This document shows positions 38,034 to 47,281 of a DNA stretch of 64,000 nucleotides, piece by piece; positions within the stretch are counted from its first letter, which is position 1, and every line of letters starts with the position of its first letter. The notes beneath the pieces were generated by a model. That model was not told the DNA's origin and searched no databases. It saw only the letters and a list, made by a program, of their open reading frames with translations. The position numbers and the translations under genes are program-made. The stretch lies in the NCBI GenBank assembly GCA_017880905.1, contig JADGRO010000023.1, forward strand, positions 1 to 64,000. Reading direction: 5' to 3'. This DNA comes from Methylotenera sp. GTDB taxonomy: Bacteria > Pseudomonadota > Gammaproteobacteria > Burkholderiales > Methylophilaceae.

Positions 38034-39521
38034 TTATTTAACTTTTTGGGCACGTTGCACTAAAAATGTAGTTAAAAGCGGCACTGGACGTCCTGTACTA
38101 CCTTTTTCTTTGCCCGATTTCCAAGCCGTACCTGCGATATCCAAATGTGCCCAATCGTATTTCTTTGCATAGCGCGATAAAAAGCAAGCCGCGGTAATGC
38201 TACCGCCAGCACGCCCGCCAATATTGGCCATGTCAGCAAAATTACTGTCTAGCTGGTGTTGATAGTCTTGCCACAACGGCATGTGCCATGCGCGGTCATG
38301 CGATTTTTCACCAGCCGCTAACAATTCGTGTGCAAGCGCATCTTTGTTACTGAACAAGCCACTTGGATGATTCCCTAAGGCAATCACACACGCACCTGTC
38401 AGCGTTGCAATATCCACTACTGCGCTCGGCTCAAAGCGTTCGGCATAAGTCAACGCATCGCATAAAATCAAACGACCTTCGGCATCGGTATTCAATACTT
38501 CAATTGTTTGACCCGACATGCTGGTAAGAATATCACCCGGTTTAATAGCGCCGGCATCCGGCATGTTCTCACAGGTAGGAATAATGCCTATGACATTAAT
38601 CGCCAATTTCATCTCGCCAATGGCTCTAAACGTGCCCAGTACGCTGGCTGCGCCACACATGTCGTATTTCATTTCATCCATCTCAGCGCCAGGTTTAAGC
38701 GAAATACCACCAGTGTCAAACGTGATACCTTTGCCGACCAGCACCACTGGCCTTTGCGTTTTTTTACCTTTTAAATGCTGCAACACTATCAAACGCGGCG
38801 GCTCCACACTGCCCTGAGCCACACCTAAAAATGAACCCATACCCAACTTTTCAATTTGTGCCTTATCCAAAACTTCTATTTTAAACCCATAAGTTTTGGC
38901 GAGTTTTTTGGCTTGTTCACCCAAATATGTGGGTGTGCAGATATTGGGTGGTAAATTACCCAAATCTTTGGCAAAACTTACGCCAGCACTCAATGCCAAG
39001 CCATATTTTACAGCAGCTTCAGCTTGTGTGTTTTCAGATTTAGCAACATGAATCGCTATTTTATTTAACGCTTTTGGTTCAGCCTTTTTAGCTTTGATAG
39101 CATTCACTTGGTATGTCGTATCCATCACCACTTCTACCATTTGCGCCACTTTGCTGTGAATATCAGACTTTTTAATGTCTAATTCAGTTAAAAAAATACT
39201 CGCACTAGCAACGCCTTTTGGCAGGGCTTTAATCGCGGCGCGCACCGCTTGGCGATAATTGCGTTCGCTAAACTCAGCTTGTTTACCTAAGCCTACTAAT
39301 AAAACTCGCCCTGAGGCGATTTCCGCAACATGATGCAACACTAAGCTAGTATTTAACTTTCCATCCATATCGCCACTTTTTAGCACCGCACTAATGGCTT
39401 TGTTGGAGACGGTATCCAAAATTTTTGCAGAATCAGTCAATTTTCTGCCTTCAAATACGCCTACAATCACACAATCGACGCGTTGTTTTTCAGGATTTCC
39501 GTTTTTTATGCTAAATTCCAT
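38034..39521 (-). CDS. pepA: Leucyl aminopeptidase PepA
   Basis: Cytosolic M17 dizinc aminopeptidase. The 495 residues have the N-terminal macro-like domain and the C-terminal catalytic domain with VGKGITFDTGGISLKP, MKYDMCGAA and NTDAEGRLILCDAL. In E. coli PepA also binds DNA at cer and carAB. It is divergent from lptF over 122 bases. Confidence 0.97.
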   Translation of the reverse strand: MEFSIKNGNPEKQRVDCVIVGVFEGRKLTDSAKILDTVSNKAISAVLKSGDMDGKLNTSLVLHHVAEIASGRVLLVGLGKQAEFSERNYRQAVRAAIKALPKGVASASIFLTELDIKKSDIHSKVAQMVEVVMDTTYQVNAIKAKKAEPKALNKIAIHVAKSENTQAEAAVKYGLALSAGVSFAKDLGNLPPNICTPTYLGEQAKKLAKTYGFKIEVLDKAQIEKLGMGSFLGVAQGSVEPPRLIVLQHLKGKKTQRPVVLVGKGITFDTGGISLKPGAEMDEMKYDMCGAASVLGTFRAIGEMKLAINVIGIIPTCENMPDAGAIKPGDILTSMSGQTIEVLNTDAEGRLILCDALTYAERFEPSAVVDIATLTGACVIALGNHPSGLFSNKDALAHELLAAGEKSHDRAWHMPLWQDYQHQLDSNFADMANIGGRAGGSITAACFLSRYAKKYDWAHLDIAGTAWKSGKEKGSTGRPVPLLTTFLVQRAQKVK

Positions 39522-39643
39522 TTTAGTCCTTTTAACTTTTTTTACGTAAGTTTTACTTTGTTTACTAAATTATACTAATTATGCCTTCTTATTATCTAGC
39601 GTTTTGGCTTGAAATCAAAGCGCAATATTGAACAATTATTAAA

Positions 39644-40765
39644 TTGAGAATATTCAAAAAATCCTTATCGCACGAGCTTATCAGCACCGCTGGTGCTATG
39701 TTTTTTATACTGATTGGCATTGTCATCGCCCAACGTGCTGGTTATTTGGTGCAACTTGCCGCAAAAGGCATTTTGCCTAATGACGCAATTAATACTTTAC
39801 TTGGGTTTAATATGGTGAAGTTTCTGCCCATGATTTTGTCCTTAAGCATTTTTTTAGCAGTATTACTTACGCTAACACGTTGGCATCGCGATTCTGAGAT
39901 GGTGGTTTGGTTTAGCTCTGGTCTAGGACTCAATAGCTGGATACGCCCCATTTTAATTTTTGCGCTGCCTGTGATTATCATTATTTTAATTTTAAGCTTA
40001 TGGGTGATGCCCTGGGCCACGCAGAAAGGGCAGGATTATAAGGTACAACTTAAAAGTCGCGATGAGCTTTCTTCTATCAGCCCGGGTGTGTTTAAAGAAT
40101 CCGTTGATGGTAACCGCGTATATTTTGTAGAAAGCTTTGATGAGCTTGGCAATGTGGTTAAAAATATTTTTGTGCAGTCCATCCAACACCAAAAAACTGG
40201 GGTGATAGTAGCAGGTCTTGGCAGCCGCAAAAAAGAATCCAATGGCGATAATTTTCTAGTGATGGAAAAAGGTCGGCGCTATGAGGGCAAGCCAAATACT
40301 GCCGAAGTTTCGACCACAGAATTTGAACGCTATGCAATTCGTATCCAGGCCAAAGAAGCAGCACCAACGCCTTATACTAGACAAGCCATCCCGACTAAAC
40401 AATTGTTGCATGATACAAACTCTGGCAATAAGGCTGAATTTCAATGGCGTCTCGCTATTCCAATTTCGGCGCTAATATTGGTACTGCTGGCGATTCCACT
40501 GAGTTTTGTTGATCCACGTGCTGGGCGCTCGCTCAACCTTATTTTTGCCCTAGTTATTTATATTATTTACAATAATATACTCAGCATATTTCAGGCTTGG
40601 GTAACGCAAGGCAGGCTTAGCGCCATGATAGGCTTATGGCCTGTACATTTGTTTTTTGCGGCACTGGTCTTTTATATGTTTTATCGACGTAACCACTTGT
40701 TGCCGCTGGTGCCAAAACTTCCTGCTAATTTCTTTAGTTTGGGAACAACTCATAACATCCTATGA
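39644..40765 (+). CDS. lptF: LPS export ABC permease LptF
   Basis: One of the two permeases that lift lipopolysaccharide from the inner membrane. The 373 residues have six membrane helices around a periplasmic beta-jellyroll domain (about 130-260). The start is TTG at 39644 (MRIFKKSLSHELISTAG), which aligns with the family. It overlaps lptG by 4 bases. Confidence 0.94.
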   Translation: MRIFKKSLSHELISTAGAMFFILIGIVIAQRAGYLVQLAAKGILPNDAINTLLGFNMVKFLPMILSLSIFLAVLLTLTRWHRDSEMVVWFSSGLGLNSWIRPILIFALPVIIIILILSLWVMPWATQKGQDYKVQLKSRDELSSISPGVFKESVDGNRVYFVESFDELGNVVKNIFVQSIQHQKTGVIVAGLGSRKKESNGDNFLVMEKGRRYEGKPNTAEVSTTEFERYAIRIQAKEAAPTPYTRQAIPTKQLLHDTNSGNKAEFQWRLAIPISALILVLLAIPLSFVDPRAGRSLNLIFALVIYIIYNNILSIFQAWVTQGRLSAMIGLWPVHLFFAALVFYMFYRRNHLLPLVPKLPANFFSLGTTHNIL

Positions 40766-41850
40766 AAATTATTAAGCGCTATTTTTGGCAAGAAACCAGC
40801 TTCAATATTTTGATGATTATGCTTGGTCTGTTGGCCATGTTCTCATTTTTTGATTTGATTCAAGAGCTTGATAGCCTTGGTCAAGGTGATTATGGTATTA
40901 GTAAAATGTTGGTTTTTGTACTGCTAAGCATTCCCGGGCACGCTTATGATGTAGTGCCAGTCGCCGTACTGGTCGGCATGATGTACAGCTTAGGAACATT
41001 AGCGCGCAACTCTGAGCTTGTTGTCATGCGCGTCTCTGGCTTGTCTTTACTTAATATTGGCTTAATTCTCGTCAAAATTGGTTTGTTCTTCACTGTTATG
41101 ACCTTTTTAGTTGGCGAACTAATTACTCCTACCAGTGAAAAAATGGCACAGCGCATGCGCATTAAAGCGACTGATTCAGTTGTTGCACAAGACTTTAGGT
41201 CTGGCTTATGGGTAAAAGATGGCAAAAGTTTTGTGAACGTTGAAACCGTGTTGCCAGATGCCAGTTTATTGAATGTGCATATTTATGAATTTGATGAGAA
41301 TTTTAAATTGCGTAGTATCAGTAATGCCAAAAAAGGAGACTATGCAGATAATCGCTGGGTTTTAAGCAAAGTCATGCAATCAAAATTTAACACTTATAAT
41401 AAAATTGAAAAAAATAATGTCCAGACCCAGTTTTTTAGCAAAGCTAACTGGAAATCGTTAATCCGCCCTGAGTTATTAAATGTGTTACTTGTAGCTCCAG
41501 AAAAAATGTCTGCCTGGAATTTATATTCATTTATCAATCACTTAGAGACGAATAAGCAAAAAACTACCCGTTACGTAGTTGCACTTTGGGCAAAAATGAT
41601 TTACCCAATAGCGTGTATGGTAATGGTGATTTTAGCACTTCCATTTGGCTTTATTCAGCAACGTACAGGTGGTACAAGTACCAAGATTTTTATTGGAGTT
41701 ATGTTGGGCGTGGTATACCAAATTATGAATCGCGTGTTTATTCATTTGGGCGTGTTGAACGATTGGCCACCTTTAATGAGTGCGATTACGCCAACTATTC
41801 TATTTTTGATTGCAGGGCTGAGTCTGCTGTTTATGATCGAGCGCAGGTAA
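40762..41850 (+). CDS. lptG: LPS export ABC permease LptG
   Basis: Partner of LptF. The 362 residues begin MKIIKRYFWQETSFNILMIM with the same six-helix plus jellyroll architecture and the C-terminal FIQQRTGGTSTKIFIGVMLG stretch. It ends 4 bases from the convergent RDD gene, with no terminator between. Confidence 0.95.
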   Translation: MKIIKRYFWQETSFNILMIMLGLLAMFSFFDLIQELDSLGQGDYGISKMLVFVLLSIPGHAYDVVPVAVLVGMMYSLGTLARNSELVVMRVSGLSLLNIGLILVKIGLFFTVMTFLVGELITPTSEKMAQRMRIKATDSVVAQDFRSGLWVKDGKSFVNVETVLPDASLLNVHIYEFDENFKLRSISNAKKGDYADNRWVLSKVMQSKFNTYNKIEKNNVQTQFFSKANWKSLIRPELLNVLLVAPEKMSAWNLYSFINHLETNKQKTTRYVVALWAKMIYPIACMVMVILALPFGFIQQRTGGTSTKIFIGVMLGVVYQIMNRVFIHLGVLNDWPPLMSAITPTILFLIAGLSLLFMIERR

Positions 41851-41854
41851 ATTG

Positions 41855-42265
41855 CTAATCCACACGAATAAACCGTGTTTTCAGCAGTCTATCGTGCAAG
41901 AATAAGCAGTCTTTATCTACAAACACCCAAATAAAACCTAGCCCAATAGCCAGCATTGATAGGCTTGATAGCGCATATCGAATCAAGCCTTGCTTTATAC
42001 TTAAAGTCGAGTTTTGCTGATTTACCAGTTTGGTCTTCCAAGTTTTGGTTGCCAGCGTTTGCCCACTTTTGCACCAACACCAAATAAAATAAGCACCGGC
42101 AGCACACCATAAAATTAGCTGTAAAAAATAGTGTTTATAGTCGACAGTCGCGTCACCGAACAGCCTCACAAAAATCCATGTACACGCCATCCATAGCGCA
42201 AAAAGCAATAGCAGTTCATAGATACAGGCGGCAAAGAGTCTTAAGCGTGAAACATTTTGGGGCAT
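41855..42265 (-). CDS. RDD-family membrane protein
   Basis: 136 residues with three or four hydrophobic segments and the RDD pattern in modified form (RLRLFAACIYELLLLFAL, with Glu where Asp is usual; then GQTLATKTWKTKLVNQQ). The family function is mostly unknown. It is last in the sigma-DUF3619-DUF3106-RDD series. Confidence 0.82.
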   Translation of the reverse strand: MPQNVSRLRLFAACIYELLLLFALWMACTWIFVRLFGDATVDYKHYFLQLILWCAAGAYFIWCWCKSGQTLATKTWKTKLVNQQNSTLSIKQGLIRYALSSLSMLAIGLGFIWVFVDKDCLFLHDRLLKTRFIRVD

Positions 42266-42330
42266 ATCATATTCATTTTAGATGTTAAAAAGCCACGATA
42301 AGTGGGTGGGCTTAATCTACTAGCAAAAAG

Positions 42331-42840
42331 CTATTCCAAATCTGGTTCATAATTCGATTCAGCAGATTCTCTGCGCAATTTTTCGCGCTCCGCCTCGGGC
42401 AATTTTTGATGCTCAGCCCACTTTTTACGCACTTCGTCTTTTTTTTCTGGGCTTAGTGCGTGAAATTGCTGATAACGTTTACGCGCATTTTCACGTTCAT
42501 AAGGCGTCATGCGGCTCCAGCTATTGAGACGCTGTTGCACACGCTGTTGTTTTTGCACATCCATTTTTGGATAATCTTTGGCGATATCCAACATTTTTTC
42601 GCGCTGCCAAGGCCTTAAAGTATCCCACTCAGACCCCAACGGCGCCAACACTTTGCGCTCATCATCAGAAAGCTGACTCCATGCTTGTGTTGGCGCTTCA
42701 GTGCTTGTGTCATCGTTGAGTGATGACTTGATACTGCCAACATCGCCCATTGCCAAGTGGGTAATTTCAGCCAAATAGTCGAGTTCACTCGCTTGCAAGT
42801 TACATGCAACAAAAGCTAACAATAGTAAAAATTTATGCAT
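42331..42840 (-). CDS. DUF3106-type secreted protein
   Basis: 169 residues with a Sec signal peptide (MHKFLLLLAFVACNLQA-SE). The mature part is highly charged and helical, built of short similar units: WSQLSDDERKVLAPL, WDTLRPWQREKMLDIA, WSRMTPYERENARKRY, FHALSPEKKDEVRKKW and QKLPEAEREKLRRE. This makes a rod of basic/acidic helices, somewhat like periplasmic CpxP/ZraP-type chaperones, but I do not claim homology. It follows the DUF3619 gene by 31 bases. Confidence 0.82.
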   Translation of the reverse strand: MHKFLLLLAFVACNLQASELDYLAEITHLAMGDVGSIKSSLNDDTSTEAPTQAWSQLSDDERKVLAPLGSEWDTLRPWQREKMLDIAKDYPKMDVQKQQRVQQRLNSWSRMTPYERENARKRYQQFHALSPEKKDEVRKKWAEHQKLPEAEREKLRRESAESNYEPDLE

Positions 42841-42871
42841 TTATTCTTTAGTAATTTCTAAAAGAACTTAA

Positions 42872-43282
42872 TTATAGCTTAGCCTTTGCATTGTTAAGAG
42901 AAGGTTCAAAACCTCTATCTACAAATGCTTCTGGTGGCAAATCTGCACTCAATAAAAACGCGTCGCTAGACTCTTTGTGGCTAAATGACTGCATTAATAC
43001 AAAACCTACAATAATCGCCCCCATCGCCAAGCCAGTGCTGGCAATGCGATGATGCTCTGCCCATAAAAAAATACTACTCAAAGTGCCGTCATGGTTTATT
43101 CCGGCACCAGAAATCTGTTGTGCATGCGCCTTTACCGCACGCTGGCGGCCATTTTCAAGCTGCTTAAGTGTACGCAAACTCAAACGATTGGCGTGCGCGT
43201 CCAGCAAGCCCACGATTTGTTTGGCTTGCGCATCAATATTTTGTGTGTCTAATTCACTATTTTGTAAATTGTCTATGCTCAT
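42872..43282 (-). CDS. DUF3619-type membrane protein, possible anti-sigma factor
   Basis: 136 residues from the ATG at 43282 that overlaps the sigma gene stop (ATGA). The N-terminal half (about 1-80) is cytoplasmic and helical, with LLDAHANRLSLRTLKQLENGRQRAVKAH; one membrane helix lies at about 82-98; the remaining 40 residues face the periplasm. Position and topology are those of an anti-sigma factor, but no zinc-type HxxxCxxC motif is present. The function is inferred only. Confidence 0.75.
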   Translation of the reverse strand: MSIDNLQNSELDTQNIDAQAKQIVGLLDAHANRLSLRTLKQLENGRQRAVKAHAQQISGAGINHDGTLSSIFLWAEHHRIASTGLAMGAIIVGFVLMQSFSHKESSDAFLLSADLPPEAFVDRGFEPSLNNAKAKL

Positions 43283-43869
43283 GTTTCTGCTCCTAATTGC
43301 GATATTGCTCTGCTGCCTAAGCCATGCTTTTCTAACAAAGTTGCCAATGTGTGTACTGCACGCGAACAATGCGTTTTTACGCTTCCTTCGGAGCAGCCCA
43401 TCATTGCGGCGGTTTCTGCAACATCCATGTCCTCCCAATAACGTAATATGAAGGCTTCTCGTTGACGCGCGGGCAGCTTTTCCAGCGCCTTTTCAATCAT
43501 CCTCATGGTTTGGCTACGCTCAAGCTGAATAGCTGGATTACTCGACTCATCTTCTACATCAATGGTGTCGAGCGGATCTCTATCTTCTTCGCCGTCTTCA
43601 CCCGCGCCAAATGAGGAAAGCAGCGATGTCCACAAGTTGCGTACTTTTTGCCTGCGCCAATAGTCACGCATGGTATTTTGCAAAATGCGCTGAAATAACA
43701 TTGGGTATTCAGTTACCGGTTTATCGGCATATTTTTCAGCCAGCTTTAACATGGCATCTTGCACGATATCCAGGGCGGCATGATCATCGCGTACGGCGTA
43801 TACTGTTTGCTTAAATGCGCGCCGTTCTACATCCCGCAAAAAATCTGATAATTCTTGAGAACTTGCCAT
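43279..43869 (-). CDS. ECF-like RNA polymerase sigma factor
   Basis: 196 residues with sigma region 2 (about 8-80: FLRDVERRAFKQTVY, DIVQDAMLKLAEKY, FQRILQNTMRDYWRRQKVRN) and region 4 (about 130-185: LPARQREAFILRYWEDMDVAETAAMMGCSEGSVKTHCSRA). The linker has an acidic insert (GEDGEEDRDPLDTIDVEDE). It is the first gene of the unit with DUF3619, DUF3106 and RDD genes and is divergent from the zinc-ribbon gene. Confidence 0.9.
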   Translation of the reverse strand: MASSQELSDFLRDVERRAFKQTVYAVRDDHAALDIVQDAMLKLAEKYADKPVTEYPMLFQRILQNTMRDYWRRQKVRNLWTSLLSSFGAGEDGEEDRDPLDTIDVEDESSNPAIQLERSQTMRMIEKALEKLPARQREAFILRYWEDMDVAETAAMMGCSEGSVKTHCSRAVHTLATLLEKHGLGSRAISQLGAET

Positions 43870-44010
43870 GAGATTTGTTATTTAATTGGTAACGTAAGTA
43901 TATCAGCTTTAGGTTTTGCGCTAACTTAGGTTTTAAGCCTCAGTTTGTATTAGTCTAGCTTTTGGTTACAATCCCTTTATCTAGTTCAATTTGGAGAATT
44001 TTTAACTGTC

Positions 44011-44220
44011 ATGGCTCGCATTTTATTACTCATAGTTTTAGTTTGGATATTGTTTCAAATAGTGAAACGTATGGCTGCAAACACTGATTCCAAGCCATCT
44101 GCCAAACCCGATGAAAAATTTGTACAATGCGCCAATTGCGGTTGCCATATACCCGAAAGCGAAAGCCAAATCAAAAACAATAAAATAGTCTGCAACAGCC
44201 CTGAATGTCTACAAAAATAA
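44011..44220 (+). CDS. Small membrane protein with zinc-ribbon motif (PP0621 type)
   Basis: 69 residues: a membrane helix (3-18, RILLLIVLVWILFQIV), a polar linker, and a C-terminal CANCGCHIPESES...CNSPEC cysteine pattern that should bind zinc. It lies immediately before pilS (one base apart) and is probably co-transcribed. The PP0621 name comes from memory of proteins next to pilSR; the function is unknown. Confidence 0.82.
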   Translation: MARILLLIVLVWILFQIVKRMAANTDSKPSAKPDEKFVQCANCGCHIPESESQIKNNKIVCNSPECLQK

Positions 44221-44221
44221 T

Positions 44222-45883
44222 ATGGCGATAGACTTAATTGCCAACTTAAACTCCAATATAACCGCCACACGCTGGCGTGGCTTAAAGCTATATAACGCTT
44301 ATCGACTACTTGTCGCGCTACTGCTTTTGCTGTCGCAAGGCTTATTAAATAATGACCATTGGCTGCAAAATGCTAAGGCAGATATTTTCTCTGTACTAGC
44401 ACTTGGCTACTTTGTTTTTAGCGCCATTTCGGCAACTCTCAGTTGGTTTGAAAAGCCCAAAATTGATATTAGCCTTCCCATACAAATCATTGTTGATATC
44501 ATTTTTATTTTATTGCTAATGCACGCTCAAGAAGGCAGCCAAAGTGGTCTCGGCTTACTGTTAATCATCACCATTGCCAGCGCCAGTTTAATCAGCGAAG
44601 GCCGTTTAGCCTTATTTTACGCAGCTATCGCTAGCATTGGTGTATTGCTTGAGCAATCATATCGCATTCTATTTATAGCTCAATCTGCCAGCAATTACAC
44701 GCCGGCGGTATTACTATGTTTAGGTTGCTTTGCCACAGCTTGGCTGGCCTACAGCTTGGCCAAACGCACCAGAGAAAGTGAATTATTGGCCTCGCAACGT
44801 GGCTTAGATGTGCAGAATATGGCGCAAATTAATGCACTTATTACGCACGAAATGCAAGATGGCGTGCTGGTAGTAGACCAGTTCTTTAAAATTAAACATC
44901 ACAACAATCAAGCCAAGACATTGCTTGGTTTAGAAAGCGAAAATTGGCATGAAAAACCGTTGAATGAAGTTTCTCCCGAAATAACCGAAATGATGCAGCA
45001 CTGGCTGGGCGAAACAGAGCCATCGCGCGAGTTTGTACCTACCAATATTATGGCCTCCAATATTCTTAAGCTAAATACTTCTTCGCGTGAATTACGGCTT
45101 AGATTTTTGCCCATTTCAGAAAATCGCCGTCAAGGTGCTGTGATTTTTATTGAAGATTGGTCGCAAATGCAAACGCAAGCGCATCAAGTAAAACTAGCAG
45201 CGCTAGGCCGTTTAACTGCCAACATCGCGCATGAAATTCGTAATCCCTTAAGTGCAATCAGCCACGCCAATCAATTGTTGCAAGAAGAAGATACCGACCC
45301 TGCCACCAAACGCATGCTGCAAATTATCGGTGACAATGTACAGCGTCTAGACCAAATTATTAAAGATGTATTAGAACTGAATCGACGCGATCGTACCAAT
45401 CAGGAAATGGTTCAATTAGAACATTTTATTATCGATTTTTATACGCAATTTTGCGCGGTAGAAAAAATTCCTGAAACTTGCTTTAAACTCAACCTTATCA
45501 AAGCAGAAACGCTGATTTCATTTGACCGAAGGCATTTAAATCAAATTTTGTGGAACTTGTGTAAAAATGGCTGGCGCCACTGTAAAAAGTTAGAAAATAG
45601 CCTAAAATTAACGCTTACTTTGATAGATAAAACAAAAACGGTGCAAATTGAAATTAGCGATGATGGTGAAGGCATTCCCGATAGCGTGCGGAACCATTTG
45701 TTTGAGCCATTTTTTACTACCGAAAAATCTGGTACCGGGCTTGGCCTTTACATCGCACGCGAGCTTGCCGATGCCAATGGTGCAAAACTTCAATATAAAC
45801 CCTTAAGCCCTGATTCTAAAACAGGCTTGAGCTCTGTAACAGACTCTGGCTCACAATTTGTGATACATATCAAAAAGGTTTGA
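44222..45883 (+). CDS. pilS: Sensor histidine kinase PilS
   Basis: Controls type IV pilin transcription through PilR. The 553 residues have six N-terminal membrane helices (about 27-180), a PAS domain (about 195-310), H337 in TANIAHEIRNPLSAISH, and an ATPase domain with NLCKNGWRHCK and DDGEGIPDS...FEPFFTTEKSGTGLGLYIA. It precedes pilR by 6 bases. Confidence 0.94.
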   Translation: MAIDLIANLNSNITATRWRGLKLYNAYRLLVALLLLLSQGLLNNDHWLQNAKADIFSVLALGYFVFSAISATLSWFEKPKIDISLPIQIIVDIIFILLLMHAQEGSQSGLGLLLIITIASASLISEGRLALFYAAIASIGVLLEQSYRILFIAQSASNYTPAVLLCLGCFATAWLAYSLAKRTRESELLASQRGLDVQNMAQINALITHEMQDGVLVVDQFFKIKHHNNQAKTLLGLESENWHEKPLNEVSPEITEMMQHWLGETEPSREFVPTNIMASNILKLNTSSRELRLRFLPISENRRQGAVIFIEDWSQMQTQAHQVKLAALGRLTANIAHEIRNPLSAISHANQLLQEEDTDPATKRMLQIIGDNVQRLDQIIKDVLELNRRDRTNQEMVQLEHFIIDFYTQFCAVEKIPETCFKLNLIKAETLISFDRRHLNQILWNLCKNGWRHCKKLENSLKLTLTLIDKTKTVQIEISDDGEGIPDSVRNHLFEPFFTTEKSGTGLGLYIARELADANGAKLQYKPLSPDSKTGLSSVTDSGSQFVIHIKKV

Positions 45884-45889
45884 ATTTTA

Positions 45890-47281
45890 ATGGCACAATT
45901 TAACTGCTTGGTAGTTGACGACGAAACTGATATCCGTGAACTGGTAGTATTAACGCTAGAACGCATGGATATTAGGGCAGATAGCGCTTCGAATGTGGAA
46001 GAAGCAAAAGAACTGCTCGCCAAGAGAAGCTACAACTTGTGCTTAACTGATATGCGTTTGCCCGACGGATTGGGCCTAGAACTGGTACAACATATTTCAG
46101 CTAATTATATGGGCTTGCCGGTGGCGGTGATTACTGCTTATGGCAGCGCAGAGAATGCAGTATCCGCTTTAAAAGCGGGTGCTTTTGATTATTTAACCAA
46201 GCCTATTTCACTTAAGCAATTACGCCCGCTGGTGGAATCCGCACTCAAACTCTCCAGCACGGATGTCAAAGAAACACAAAATACGGCTGATTTAATTGGT
46301 AACTCACCTGCTATAGATTATGTGCGCACCATGATAGAAAAACTCGCGCGCAGCCAAGCACCTGTTTACATTAGCGGCGAATCGGGCAGCGGCAAAGAGC
46401 TCGCCGCTAGACTTATTCACAGCAACAGCTCGCGCCACGATAAAGCATTTGTTGCTGTCAACTGCGGCGCGATACCTGAAAACCTGATGGAAAGTGAATT
46501 TTTTGGCTACAAAAAAGGGGCATTTACGGGCGCAGCGCAAGATACTATTGGTCTATTTCAAGCAGCTAATGGCGGCACCCTATTTTTGGACGAAGTTGCT
46601 GATTTGCCACTCGCCATGCAAGTGAAATTATTGCGAGCAATTCAAGAGAAAAAAGTGCGCGCCGTGGGCGGCACTGCGGAAGAAGCGGTTGATGCACGAA
46701 TTATTAGCGCCACACATAAAAATTTAAGTACCTTGATGGAACAAGGCATGTTCAGACACGACTTGTACTACCGCCTGAATGTCATTCAACTCAAAATGCC
46801 GGCCTTGCGAGAGCGCCCTGAAGATATCCCCGAACTTACACAAAAATTATTGCAAAAACTGTGTCAGGCACAATCTATTGACGTTCCCGTGCTGGAAGAC
46901 AGTGCTAATAAACTGATTTCTGAGCTACATTTTGCCGGCAATGTGCGTGAGCTGGAAAACATGCTGGAACGCGCATTGGCCTTGTGTGATGGCCAAAAAA
47001 TCAGTGCCGATGATTTATTTGTAGGTGAAGAACCAAAAACCAGAAGTGAAGAAAAGACTAGCTTCGACCCTAGCCAAAATTTAGAAATCGGCTTACCAGA
47101 ATATCTGGAAGACATTGAAAAGCGCGCCATATTAAAAGCACTAGATAAAGCCAACAACAACAAAACTGCCGCAGCTAAATTATTAGGCGTAAGTTTTAGA
47201 ACATTGCGCTATCGACTGGCTAAATTGGGATTATCAAAAGACGATGATGCTGATTTAGAAAGCGACGAAAACGAAAATTAG
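45890..47281 (+). CDS. pilR: Sigma-54 response regulator PilR
   Basis: Activates sigma-54 promoters when phosphorylated by PilS. The 463 residues have a receiver domain with D54 (CLTDMRLPDG), an AAA+ domain with Walker A GESGSGKE and the sigma-54 contact loop GAFTGA, and a C-terminal Fis-type helix-turn-helix (NNNKTAAAKLLGVSFRTLRYRL). A plausible target is the prepilin gene at 23592-24257, which has a sigma-54 type promoter. It overlaps the convergent exchanger gene by 4 bases. Confidence 0.95.
   Translation: MAQFNCLVVDDETDIRELVVLTLERMDIRADSASNVEEAKELLAKRSYNLCLTDMRLPDGLGLELVQHISANYMGLPVAVITAYGSAENAVSALKAGAFDYLTKPISLKQLRPLVESALKLSSTDVKETQNTADLIGNSPAIDYVRTMIEKLARSQAPVYISGESGSGKELAARLIHSNSSRHDKAFVAVNCGAIPENLMESEFFGYKKGAFTGAAQDTIGLFQAANGGTLFLDEVADLPLAMQVKLLRAIQEKKVRAVGGTAEEAVDARIISATHKNLSTLMEQGMFRHDLYYRLNVIQLKMPALRERPEDIPELTQKLLQKLCQAQSIDVPVLEDSANKLISELHFAGNVRELENMLERALALCDGQKISADDLFVGEEPKTRSEEKTSFDPSQNLEIGLPEYLEDIEKRAILKALDKANNNKTAAAKLLGVSFRTLRYRLAKLGLSKDDDADLESDENEN

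Noticed and set aside
43283-43438. N-terminal extension of the DUF3619 protein
   Set aside because: It reads antisense-like basic sequence within the sigma gene in another frame; the ATGA overlap at 43279-43282 is the usual coupled start.
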